Notes under the pieces: generated by a model
The model's input: the letters and a program-made list of their open reading frames with translations, nothing else
Databases searched by the model: none
What the model was told of the DNA's origin: nothing
Made by a program: the position numbers and the translations under genes
Assembly (NCBI GenBank): GCA_937973935.1
Contig: CALJJF010000088.1
Location: 1 to 5,026, forward strand
Direction of reading: 5' to 3'
Origin: MKRK01 sp001896915
GTDB lineage: Bacteria; Bacillota; Clostridia; Oscillospirales; Acutalibacteraceae
DNA: 5,026 bases
Part shown: piece after piece, positions 1 to 5,026 of the stretch
Numbering within the stretch: the first letter of the stretch is position 1
How the letters are laid out: every line of letters begins with the position of its first letter

Positions 1-425
1 GAAATTTTGAACAAGCTGTTTGTGGTATAGACCGGGGAGGTAAATCCAATCCAAATGCGGATGCCATCACCCGAAAAGGGTACCGGAGGTTGTGTGCTTG
101 CGTTCAGGTTGCCGGGATAGAAGCCGTATTCTGTCCAGTGGGCCTCGTTGCCTGAATTGTTCAGGGTGCGGTCTACCGTAAGCTTCAGTGCTTTTTGGGT
201 GGTGTCCGCCGTGTCGGCGGCATCATAATGCCCGGCTTCGCTGACCGTCTCGGCATCGGGATTGATATTTCGTGCGAAATATCGTCCGGGATTGGTGCTA
301 AAACGGTACACAGTCGTGAACTGTGTGATTTCAGCGTTTGAGAAAACGATAGAAACGCTTAGAATGCCCAGTAACATTGCGAGACAGATTGCGATGCTCA
401 GTACCTTTTTACTGATTTTTTGCAT
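1..425 (-). CDS. Exported protein of unknown function, N-terminal part (gene runs off the left edge)
   Basis: About 141 codons are present, reading from an ATG at 425 to the window edge with no stop. The start is well supported: AGGAGG at 434-439 lies 8 bases upstream, with a good promoter farther back. Residues 1-31 form a typical Sec signal peptide: a basic start (MQKISKK), a hydrophobic core of about residues 8-28, and a likely signal peptidase I site after Ser-Asn-Ala (29-31). Cys14 sits inside the core without a lipobox, so a lipoprotein is unlikely. The visible mature part is polar, rich in Thr, Asn and Asp, and has aromatic patches such as HWTEYGFYPG and IRIWIGFTSP near the cut. That pattern suggests a secreted beta-sandwich or surface domain, but I do not recognise the family. 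It is a monocistronic-looking unit, separated from the upstream operon by a terminator. Export is fairly sure; function is unknown. Confidence 0.82.
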   Translation of the reverse strand, partial: MQKISKKVLSIAICLAMLLGILSVSIVFSNAEITQFTTVYRFSTNPGRYFARNINPDAETVSEAGHYDAADTADTTQKALKLTVDRTLNNSGNEAHWTEYGFYPGNLNASTQPPVPFSGDGIRIWIGFTSPVYTTNSLFKI

Positions 426-547
426 GTTCTCTTCCTCCTTTATTTTTACTGAATTTTCATTCAGTAATTCCTGCATTCTTTGCTCATTTTAACAATAACA
501 GAAAACCCATGGGGTATTCATTGATTTGTTTTTGTTGATTATTTCTA
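426..547 (-). other. Long AT-rich 5' leader of the exported-protein gene
   Basis: If transcription starts about 7 bases after the -10 element at 554-559, the mRNA carries roughly 120 nt before the ATG at 425. Two inverted repeats lie in it. A perfect 9-bp hairpin is at 446-467 (listed separately). A longer-range pairing joins 491-500 with 527-536 (10 bp, one T-T mismatch) and encloses the palindrome CCCATGGG at 506-513. I could not match this to the conserved cores of cyclic-di-GMP, T-box or other riboswitch classes. No run of U follows either structure, so attenuation by an intrinsic terminator is not suggested. The leader boundaries are inferred from the promoter call. Confidence 0.45.
446..467 (-). 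promoter_or_regulatory. Perfect 9-bp inverted repeat just upstream of the ribosome binding site
   Basis: TTACTGAAT and ATTCAGTAA flank a 4-base spacer. On the transcribed strand the loop reads GAAA, a stable GNRA-type tetraloop. The element ends 6 bases before the AGGAGG of the exported-protein gene. It could be an mRNA hairpin that stabilises the message or affects ribosome access. It could also be a DNA operator for a dimeric repressor, since TGAAT half-sites in dyads resemble some TetR-family operators. Its position about 80 bases downstream of the inferred transcription start makes a simple promoter operator less typical. The repeat is seen directly; its role is inference. Confidence 0.5.
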
Positions 548-553
548 CATTAA

Positions 554-582
554 AGTATAATTTACCATATTTTATCAGTCAA
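554..582 (-). promoter_or_regulatory. Sigma-A-type promoter for the exported-protein gene
   Basis: Reading on the minus strand, TTGACT (577-582) matches the -35 consensus at 5 of 6 positions. TATACT (554-559) matches the -10 consensus at 5 of 6. The spacer between them is exactly 17 bp and AT-rich. The promoter lies directly downstream of the terminator at 614-639, so the gene has its own insulated transcription unit. This is the best-matched vegetative promoter in the window. Confidence 0.75.
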
Positions 583-613
583 CAGCATTTTGACCGGTTT
601 TCGCAAGAAAGCA

Positions 614-639
614 AAAAAGCAGGCTTTCGCCTGCTTTTT
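614..639 (-). terminator. Intrinsic terminator of the aminotransferase-trpS-phosphohexomutase operon
   Basis: An 11-bp perfect stem (AAAAAGCAGGC paired with GCCTGCTTTTT) closes a 4-base loop. Its GC-rich core GCAGGC is flanked by A and T runs, so the minus-strand transcript ends in a run of six U after the stem (613-618 read on the plus strand). It lies about 120 bases past the phosphohexomutase stop codon, in the right place and orientation to end that operon. The flanking runs on both sides mean it could also act on plus-strand transcripts, but no plus-strand gene needs it. A competing GAAAGC/GCTTTC pairing (607-612 with 623-628) is weaker. Confidence 0.85.
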
Positions 640-760
640 CTTAGCCTTCTCCTGTAAAAACCACATCTTCCGGATCAGACTTCCACTATTTTGTTGTTGG
701 ATGGGTAAGTCCGCCATTACTGCTTTCCCCCACATGGGAAAAACCTTGCAAGACGTACGC

Positions 761-2269
761 TTAACCGATAAACTCTTTCACCGGTGTTATCGTCAGTCCG
801 TCACAGGTTTGTAAATATGTGTACAAACTGCTTGCAATCGCTTTTGTTCCGCCGATACTGTCGCTTTCGATATTCAGCGGCATAATGGGGTCATGCACGC
901 TGAGCCGCAGCAAAAGCCAGCCGTCTCCGCTGTCCTTTGAAAAGGACACACGCAGTCCTTCATGGTTATCCGGTGCAATGTCCCAGCCCTGTTGCTTTGC
1001 ATATTCCTGCAAGCCGTCTATGACCGACTGTCCGTATGCTTTGAAATCCGCTGTGTTGATCTTGAGCCGCAGCTCCGTTTCCTCAATGGGTTCGCCCAGT
1101 GTTTCAATGAGACTTTCCAGCCCCTTGTTCTGCCGCTTCAGATGTACCATTTTGATGATCAGGCGGGTGATAAGATAGGCGCCGTCATCCAAAAAATAAT
1201 TTTCTCTGAACGCCGCATGACCCGAAGTCTCAATTGCCAAGGGCGAATTGACCCCTTCGTTGTTCAGACGAACGGCTTCGTCAATGACATTCTTATAGCC
1301 CCGTTTGAACCGATGGTGCTTTCCCCCCAAATCTTGCTCGATAAACACATTCAGTCCTCGTGATGTAATGCTGTCGGTAACAATGGTTCCGCCTTCGTTT
1401 CCTTCCAGCGCAATGACCGCCGCCAAGGCAACCAAGCGGTTGCGGTTGATTTCCTTGCCGGTAGCATCCACACAGCTTGATCTGTCCACATCGGTATCAA
1501 AAATAACCCCCAGGTCAGCCTTGCTGCTTACGGTCGCTTTTGAGATGCTTTCCATGGCTTCTTTGTTTTCCGGATTGGGAATGTGGTTCGGAAACATGCC
1601 GTCCGGCTCCAAAAACTGGCTGCCTGTGATGTCAGCACCCAGTGGCTGTAACACATCGCTGGCATAAAAACCGCCTGCACCGTTGCCCGCATCCACGATG
1701 ATTTTCAACCCTTGTAAGGGTTGTGTCTGCCCCGTGCCGTCAATAATCAGCTGACGAAGTCTCTGGGCATACTGCACCATATAATTCACCGGTGCGGCTT
1801 TGCCCTCAGCTTTCGGCAAGGCAACACCCTGCTGCGCATAGTTTAAAATTACGGTGATATCGCCGCCGCCCAGTCCTCCCTTTTTCGTGAAAAACTTCAG
1901 CCCGTTTCTGTTGTAGGGATGATGGCTGGCGGTAATCTGCACAGCACCGTCACAGTTTAAATCCATGGTGGTCATAAACATAGCCGGAGTGGAGGACAGC
2001 CCGCAGTCATACACGCTGACCCCGAAGGAGGTCAGGCTCCGTATCACGGCTCCCTTGATCCTGGGGGCTGAAATTCTGGAATCATGACCCACAGAAACCG
2101 TGAGCTTTCCTGCTGTCTTTTTTGTCATATCCTTGAGCCAAGCCACAAACCCGGCTGTCATATTTTCTATGGCTTCGTCGGTCAGATCCACCGTTTCCCC
2201 GGGCACTCCCTCGCTGGCAACACCCCTGATGTCCGTACCGCTCTTAAATCTTTTAAAATCCTCTATCAC
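761..2269 (-). CDS. Alpha-D-phosphohexomutase (phosphomannomutase/phosphoglucomutase family), divergent subgroup
   Basis: This 502-residue enzyme should interconvert the 1- and 6-phosphates of a hexose in the cytoplasm, using a phosphoserine. The four family loops are present in order. The phosphoserine loop TASHHP is at 113-118, with catalytic Ser115. The metal loop DTDVDR is at 258-263, with Asp258, Asp260 and Asp262. The sugar-specificity loop ETSGH is at 347-351. The C-terminal phosphate-binding loop RLSVHDP is at 455-461. Three differ from the usual TASHNP, DGDGDR and R-x-SGTEP forms, so glucose versus mannose preference cannot be assigned. Length is normal for the family. I chose the GTG at 2269: AAAAGGGG lies 9 bases upstream, and the protein then begins just before the family motif SGTDIRG (residues 10-16). 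A longer frame from 2347 would overlap trpS by 56 bases. It is the last gene of the operon, 22 bases after trpS. Family call firm; substrate open. Confidence 0.9.
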   Translation of the reverse strand: MIEDFKRFKSGTDIRGVASEGVPGETVDLTDEAIENMTAGFVAWLKDMTKKTAGKLTVSVGHDSRISAPRIKGAVIRSLTSFGVSVYDCGLSSTPAMFMTTMDLNCDGAVQITASHHPYNRNGLKFFTKKGGLGGGDITVILNYAQQGVALPKAEGKAAPVNYMVQYAQRLRQLIIDGTGQTQPLQGLKIIVDAGNGAGGFYASDVLQPLGADITGSQFLEPDGMFPNHIPNPENKEAMESISKATVSSKADLGVIFDTDVDRSSCVDATGKEINRNRLVALAAVIALEGNEGGTIVTDSITSRGLNVFIEQDLGGKHHRFKRGYKNVIDEAVRLNNEGVNSPLAIETSGHAAFRENYFLDDGAYLITRLIIKMVHLKRQNKGLESLIETLGEPIEETELRLKINTADFKAYGQSVIDGLQEYAKQQGWDIAPDNHEGLRVSFSKDSGDGWLLLRLSVHDPIMPLNIESDSIGGTKAIASSLYTYLQTCDGLTITPVKEFIG

Positions 2270-2291
2270 GTAAGCTGTCCCCTTTTCTAAT

Positions 2292-3305
2292 TTACAACAC
2301 AAAACCGATTTTCTTTTTTGCTTTGGCAAGGGTTCTGGAAGAAACACGAAAGGCTCGTTCTGCCCCGTCCTTATAGAGGCTTTCCAGATATGCCTTGTCC
2401 TTGATCAGCTCCTCAAACCGCTCTCTCACCGGGCGCAGGGCTTCCACCACCGCTTCGCCGACAGCGACCTTGAAATCCCCATAGCCCTTGCCAGCAAACT
2501 CCCCTTCGATTTGTTCCATGGCAAGCCCGGAAACGGAGGAATAAATGGTCATTAAATTGTTGATGCCATCCTTGCCGTCACCAAAATAAACCTTGGCTTC
2601 CGAATCGGTGACCGCCCGTTTGAATTTCTTCATGATATCCTCTGGCTTGTCGAGAATTGCCACCCAGGAATTGCTGTTGGAGTCGGATTTAGACATTTTT
2701 TTGGTCGGTTCCTGGAGTGACATCACCTTGGCACCGATTTTGCTGATATAGGGATCGGGTATCGTAAACACATTGCCATAAATCCCGTTGAACCGTTCCG
2801 CAATGGTACGGGAAATTTCCAGATGCTGCTTTTGATCAGCCCCCACGGGAACCAAATCCGCCTGATACAACAGAATATCGCCTGCCATCAGTGCCGGATA
2901 GGAAAACAAGCCGGCGTTGATGTTTTCGGGATGCTTCCCGGATTTATCCTTAAACTGGGTCATGCGTGCGAGCTCGCCGAACTGGGTATAGCAATTGAGC
3001 AGCCATGCCATTTCCGCATGGGTACATACCTGTGACTGAATGAACATCAGACATTTATGAGGCTCCAGCCCGATGGCAAGCAGAATGGCGAAGGTTTCGA
3101 GGATTTGCGCCTTCAGCTTTGCCGGCTCCTGCCGCACGGTGATGGCATGCAAATCCGCCACGGCATAGGTGCAGTCATATTCCTCCTGCATGGCAACCCA
3201 GTTTTTCAGCGCTCCCAGAAAGTTCCCCAGGGTGAGCATACCGCTGGGCTGAATGGCGCTGAAAATCTTTTTTTTCGTTTCTGTATCGGCAATTGGTGTT
3301 TCCAT
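2292..3305 (-). CDS. trpS: Tryptophanyl-tRNA synthetase
   Basis: This 337-residue cytoplasmic class Ic aminoacyl-tRNA synthetase activates tryptophan with ATP and charges tRNA-Trp. The ATP-binding HIGH-type motif appears as PSGMLTLGN (20-28), the TxGN form usual in bacterial TrpS. The second signature KMSKS is intact at 203-207. The tryptophan-pocket segment YQADLVPVGADQKQH (147-161) includes Asp150, which corresponds to the amino-group-binding Asp of Geobacillus TrpS. Length is typical. The ATG at 3305 is preceded by AAGGAG at 8 bases. It starts 20 bases after the aminotransferase stop and ends 22 bases before the phosphohexomutase, so it is mid-operon without room for its own T-box leader. 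No truncation or missing catalytic residue is seen. Whether the genome holds a second TrpS cannot be judged here. Confidence 0.97.
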   Translation of the reverse strand: METPIADTETKKKIFSAIQPSGMLTLGNFLGALKNWVAMQEEYDCTYAVADLHAITVRQEPAKLKAQILETFAILLAIGLEPHKCLMFIQSQVCTHAEMAWLLNCYTQFGELARMTQFKDKSGKHPENINAGLFSYPALMAGDILLYQADLVPVGADQKQHLEISRTIAERFNGIYGNVFTIPDPYISKIGAKVMSLQEPTKKMSKSDSNSNSWVAILDKPEDIMKKFKRAVTDSEAKVYFGDGKDGINNLMTIYSSVSGLAMEQIEGEFAGKGYGDFKVAVGEAVVEALRPVRERFEELIKDKAYLESLYKDGAERAFRVSSRTLAKAKKKIGFVL

Positions 3306-3325
3306 TTATCTATCTCCTTAACGAC

Positions 3326-4510
3326 TTATAGTTGCTTGACAAGACCGCCCAATATCTCCATGCCTTGAATCATCTGATCATCGGTGGGGGTGGAGAAATT
3401 GACCCGGAAATAAGAGCATTTTTCACTCTCATCAATCAAAAATGCGTTGCCGGGAACGAGGGCGACCTTATTCTGTACCGCATTTTTGCAAAATTCCATC
3501 ATATTGACCGCTTCGGGCAGCTTGCACCAGATGAAAAGACCGCCTTCCACCGGCTGGTAGGTGATTTTCGGTGCCAGATGCCGGTCGATCAGCTGCATCA
3601 TCAAAGTGGACTTCTTTAAATATATTTCACGAATGCGTTTTAAATGACTTTCAAAGTCATAATGCTCCATAAATTCATCTGCAATGATCTGCGCAAAAAT
3701 ATTGGTATGCACATCGCTGACCTGTTTGCAAACCGTCAGCTTTGCAATGACTTCCCGGGGTGCAATGGCATAGCCCACCCGCAGTCCCGGGGACAGCACC
3801 TTGGAAAAGGATCCTGCATACACCACGATGCCGTCCTCATCCATGGATTTGATTGCTTCTATATGCTCGCCCTTGAAGCGGATGTCACCGTAAGGGTTGT
3901 CCTCCAGAATCATAACCTGATATTGCTTGGCCAGAGCGTAAAGCGCTTTTCGCTTTTCGAGGCTCATGGTAACTCCCGAGGGATTCTGGAAATTGGGAAT
4001 GGTATAAATAAACCGCACGTTTTTTTCGGTTTTCAGTGCCTGTTCCAGCGCTTCCATGTTCATGCCGTCGCTGTCCACGGGAATGCCTTCCAGCTTCACG
4101 TTGTACGAACGGAAGGAGTTCAGGGAACCGATGAAGCTGGGGCTTTCACAAAGAATGGTATCCCCTTCATTACAGAGTGCTTTGGTGGTCAGGTCCATCA
4201 CCTGCTGGGCGCCGGAGGTTATGATCAGCTCGTCAAACTCTCTGCCGACGGCATGACTTTTTTTCATATATTCCTTCATTCTGGCCCGAAGGGGCGTGTA
4301 GCCTTCTGTAATGGAGTATTGCAGTGCATCTATGGACCGCTCCTCTAAAATCCTCGCGGAGATTTCGCCCACCTCTCTTGACGGAAACGCTTCCGGTGCC
4401 GGGTTGCCGGCCGCAAAGGAGATGATTCCGGGCATGGCGGTGAATTTAAGGATTTCTCTGATGGCGGAGGGCTGCAGCTTAGAAATTTTATCGGAAAAGA
4501 TATAATTCAT
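3326..4510 (-). CDS. PLP-dependent aminotransferase, class I/II (2-aminoadipate/aromatic aminotransferase-like)
   Basis: This 394-residue fold-type I aminotransferase moves an amino group between an amino acid and a 2-oxo acid. The cofactor lysine is Lys237 in SFSKVLSPGLRVGY (234-247). Other expected PLP contacts are the TSGAQQ phosphate-side loop (98-103), Asn176 in NFQNPSG, and Asp204 with Tyr207 in EDNPYGD. Arg369 in FRVNFS should bind the substrate carboxylate. The sequence resembles the catalytic half of MocR-type regulators and stand-alone LysN/2-aminoadipate enzymes, but there is no N-terminal winged-helix DNA-binding domain, so it is an enzyme and not a regulator. Substrate is not determined; aromatic, branched-chain or 2-aminoadipate are all possible. 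I chose the ATG at 4510, with AGAGGA about 7 bases upstream. An in-frame ATG at 4552 lies upstream of the likely -10. It is the first gene of the three-gene operon. Confidence 0.93.
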   Translation of the reverse strand: MNYIFSDKISKLQPSAIREILKFTAMPGIISFAAGNPAPEAFPSREVGEISARILEERSIDALQYSITEGYTPLRARMKEYMKKSHAVGREFDELIITSGAQQVMDLTTKALCNEGDTILCESPSFIGSLNSFRSYNVKLEGIPVDSDGMNMEALEQALKTEKNVRFIYTIPNFQNPSGVTMSLEKRKALYALAKQYQVMILEDNPYGDIRFKGEHIEAIKSMDEDGIVVYAGSFSKVLSPGLRVGYAIAPREVIAKLTVCKQVSDVHTNIFAQIIADEFMEHYDFESHLKRIREIYLKKSTLMMQLIDRHLAPKITYQPVEGGLFIWCKLPEAVNMMEFCKNAVQNKVALVPGNAFLIDESEKCSYFRVNFSTPTDDQMIQGMEILGGLVKQL

Positions 4511-4542
4511 AGTTTGGATCCTCTCATAAGAAATTAATAAAT

Positions 4543-4551
4543 ATTTTACCA
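4543..4551 (-). promoter_or_regulatory. Extended -10 promoter for the aminotransferase operon
   Basis: On the minus strand TGGTAAAAT gives a TGn extension followed by TAAAAT (4543-4548), 5 of 6 to the -10 consensus. The hexamer 17 bp further upstream (TTTCAT, 4566-4571) is a poor -35, which fits an extended -10 promoter. Transcription would start near 4536 and leave a leader of about 25 nt. That leaves no space for a T-box or other riboswitch ahead of the operon. The call rests on one short motif and position. Confidence 0.55.
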
Positions 4552-4667
4552 CATCTTTTGTTTATATGAAAGAGTTTTTGTTCATTTTTGATTTTTGAAA
4601 GAAAATCAGACAAAATACTGACTTGGTTCACATAAAACCATTTAATTTACATAATATTCCTTCTTGG

Positions 4668-4701
4668 TGCGACAAATTTTTTATTCTTCTTCCTTTATAC
4701 T
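4668..4701 (+). promoter_or_regulatory. Probable Spo0A-activated sigma-A promoter of spoIIE
   Basis: TATACT at 4696-4701 matches the -10 consensus at 5 of 6. A -35-like GCGACA (4669-4674) lies 21 bp upstream, not the usual 17. The Bacillus subtilis spoIIE and spoIIG promoters are known for such long spacing and depend on phosphorylated Spo0A bound over the -35. Here TGCGACA (4668-4674) reads TGTCGCA on the other strand, 6 of 7 to the 0A box TGTCGAA, and overlaps the -35-like element. A weaker 5-of-7 match lies at 4606-4612. The geometry is seen directly; Spo0A control is inferred by analogy. Confidence 0.6.
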
Positions 4702-4727
4702 GTATTGGCAGGATTTTCCTGTAATAC
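4702..4727 (+). repeat. Imperfect inverted repeat between the spoIIE -10 element and ribosome binding site
   Basis: GTATT and CAGGA on the left pair with TCCTG and AATAC on the right around a TTT loop. A possible G-T pair and one bulged G interrupt the arms. The dyad covers the expected transcription start (about 4708) and ends 7 bases before GGAGGT at 4735-4740. It has no following T run, so it is not a terminator. It may be an operator over the start site or a 5' mRNA hairpin, or it may be fortuitous. Confidence 0.4.
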
Positions 4728-4744
4728 GGCAACCGGAGGTTATT

Positions 4745-5026
4745 ATGAAAGACAGTGCAATTCAATATAATGTGAAAGCGTCTACTTATCTGCGTCTTGC
4801 TTTTTTGCAGGCAGGCTCCTTTGTTTCGGGATTTATGCTGTCCCGTACCACCGTGTTTGAGCATTATGCACCTTTTGGTATAGCGGCTGCGGCAGGAATG
4901 CCGAAGGATTATGCCCTGGCGGCATCCCTTGGCGCTATCCTTGGCTATCTGGCCCCCGTCAACGGGGGACTGGCTATAAAATATATCGGCGGTGTTTTGA
5001 TTGTCACAGCGCTGAAATGGCTGTTG
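4745..5026 (+). CDS. spoIIE: Stage II sporulation protein E, N-terminal membrane part (gene runs off the right edge)
   Basis: Exactly 94 codons are present, with no stop. SpoIIE is a PP2C-type serine phosphatase at the polar septum. It dephosphorylates SpoIIAA to release sigma-F in the forespore, and it also contributes to septum formation. Only the start of the membrane domain is visible, not the catalytic domain. Recognition rests on the hydrophobic N-terminal pattern of clostridial SpoIIE: GFMLSRTTVF (29-38), then APFGIAAAAG (42-51), a second hydrophobic stretch LGAILGYLAPV (62-72), and KYIGGVLIVTALKWLL (79-94). The first membrane helix covers roughly residues 18-33. The ATG at 4745 follows GGAGGT with a 5-base gap. 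It is divergent from the aminotransferase operon and has a plausible Spo0A-type promoter. Another multi-pass membrane protein with this N-terminus is possible, but the pattern and promoter both favour SpoIIE. Confidence 0.85.
   Translation, partial: MKDSAIQYNVKASTYLRLAFLQAGSFVSGFMLSRTTVFEHYAPFGIAAAAGMPKDYALAASLGAILGYLAPVNGGLAIKYIGGVLIVTALKWLL

Noticed and set aside
426..547. Riboswitch (cyclic-di-GMP or similar) in the leader of the exported-protein gene
   Set aside because: Such elements are common ahead of clostridial surface genes, but I could not find any conserved riboswitch core; the leader is mostly AT-rich with simple stems.
562..735. A 57-codon minus-strand open frame beginning MWGKAVMADL between the operon and the exported-protein gene
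   Set aside because: It has no ribosome binding site, it reads straight through the terminator hairpin and the promoter, and its composition is unlike a folded protein.
720..745. TTTCCC...GGGAAA inverted repeat near 724-741 downstream of the phosphohexomutase as a first terminator
   Set aside because: The stem is short and no U run follows it on the minus strand. The hairpin at 614-639 is far better.
3644..4348. A 234-codon plus-strand open frame opposite the aminotransferase
   Set aside because: It is antisense to a gene with intact catalytic motifs. Its His- and Phe-rich translation looks like a shadow frame, and no ribosome binding site or promoter is evident.
4511..4550. T-box leader controlling the operon that contains trpS
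   Set aside because: The predicted leader is only about 25 nt and lacks a T-box sequence or terminator/antiterminator pair.
4628..4864. A 78-codon minus-strand open frame over the spoIIE promoter and start
   Set aside because: It is antisense to the well-supported spoIIE start, has a low-complexity basic translation, and has no good ribosome binding site.

Overview
The window looks like chromosomal DNA from an endospore-forming member of the Clostridia (Bacillota), probably a gut- or anaerobe-type lineage related to Oscillospiraceae/Ruminococcaceae. The main evidence is the right-edge gene, which encodes the membrane-embedded N-terminus of a clostridial-type SpoIIE sporulation phosphatase. 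Strong purine-rich ribosome binding sites, sigma-A-like promoters, AT-rich intergenic DNA and a firmicute-type TrpS agree with this. The family-level placement is inference.

Layout, left to right. (1) 1-425, minus strand: the 5' part of a gene for an exported protein of unknown function, cut by the window edge. (2) 426-760: 335 bases without a convincing gene. It holds a long AT-rich leader (about 426-547) with two inverted repeats, a near-consensus sigma-A promoter for the exported-protein gene (554-582), and an intrinsic terminator (614-639) closing the operon to the right. Bases 640-760 are 3' untranslated sequence in which nothing further is supported. (3) 761-4510, minus strand: a compact three-gene operon transcribed in the order PLP-dependent aminotransferase, trpS (tryptophanyl-tRNA synthetase), phosphohexomutase. 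The gaps are 20 and 22 bases. An extended -10 promoter at 4543-4551 probably drives it. (4) 4511-4744: the divergent control region between the operon and spoIIE. (5) 4745-5026, plus strand: the first 94 codons of spoIIE, running off the right edge.

The three operon genes are housekeeping in character: amino-acid nitrogen transfer, tRNA-Trp charging and sugar-phosphate isomerisation. No obvious single pathway unites them, so co-transcription may reflect growth-linked expression. The operon leader is only about 25 nt, too short for a T-box. The most informative non-coding signal is upstream of spoIIE: a Spo0A-box-like heptamer overlaps a -35-like element placed 21 bp from a good -10, the abnormal spacing known for Spo0A-activated sigma-A promoters. 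No mobile element, CRISPR array, tRNA or rRNA was seen. I found no evidence of a wholly new system. The points most worth checking are the exported protein with its structured leader, the divergent active-site loops of the phosphohexomutase, and the spoIIE control region.
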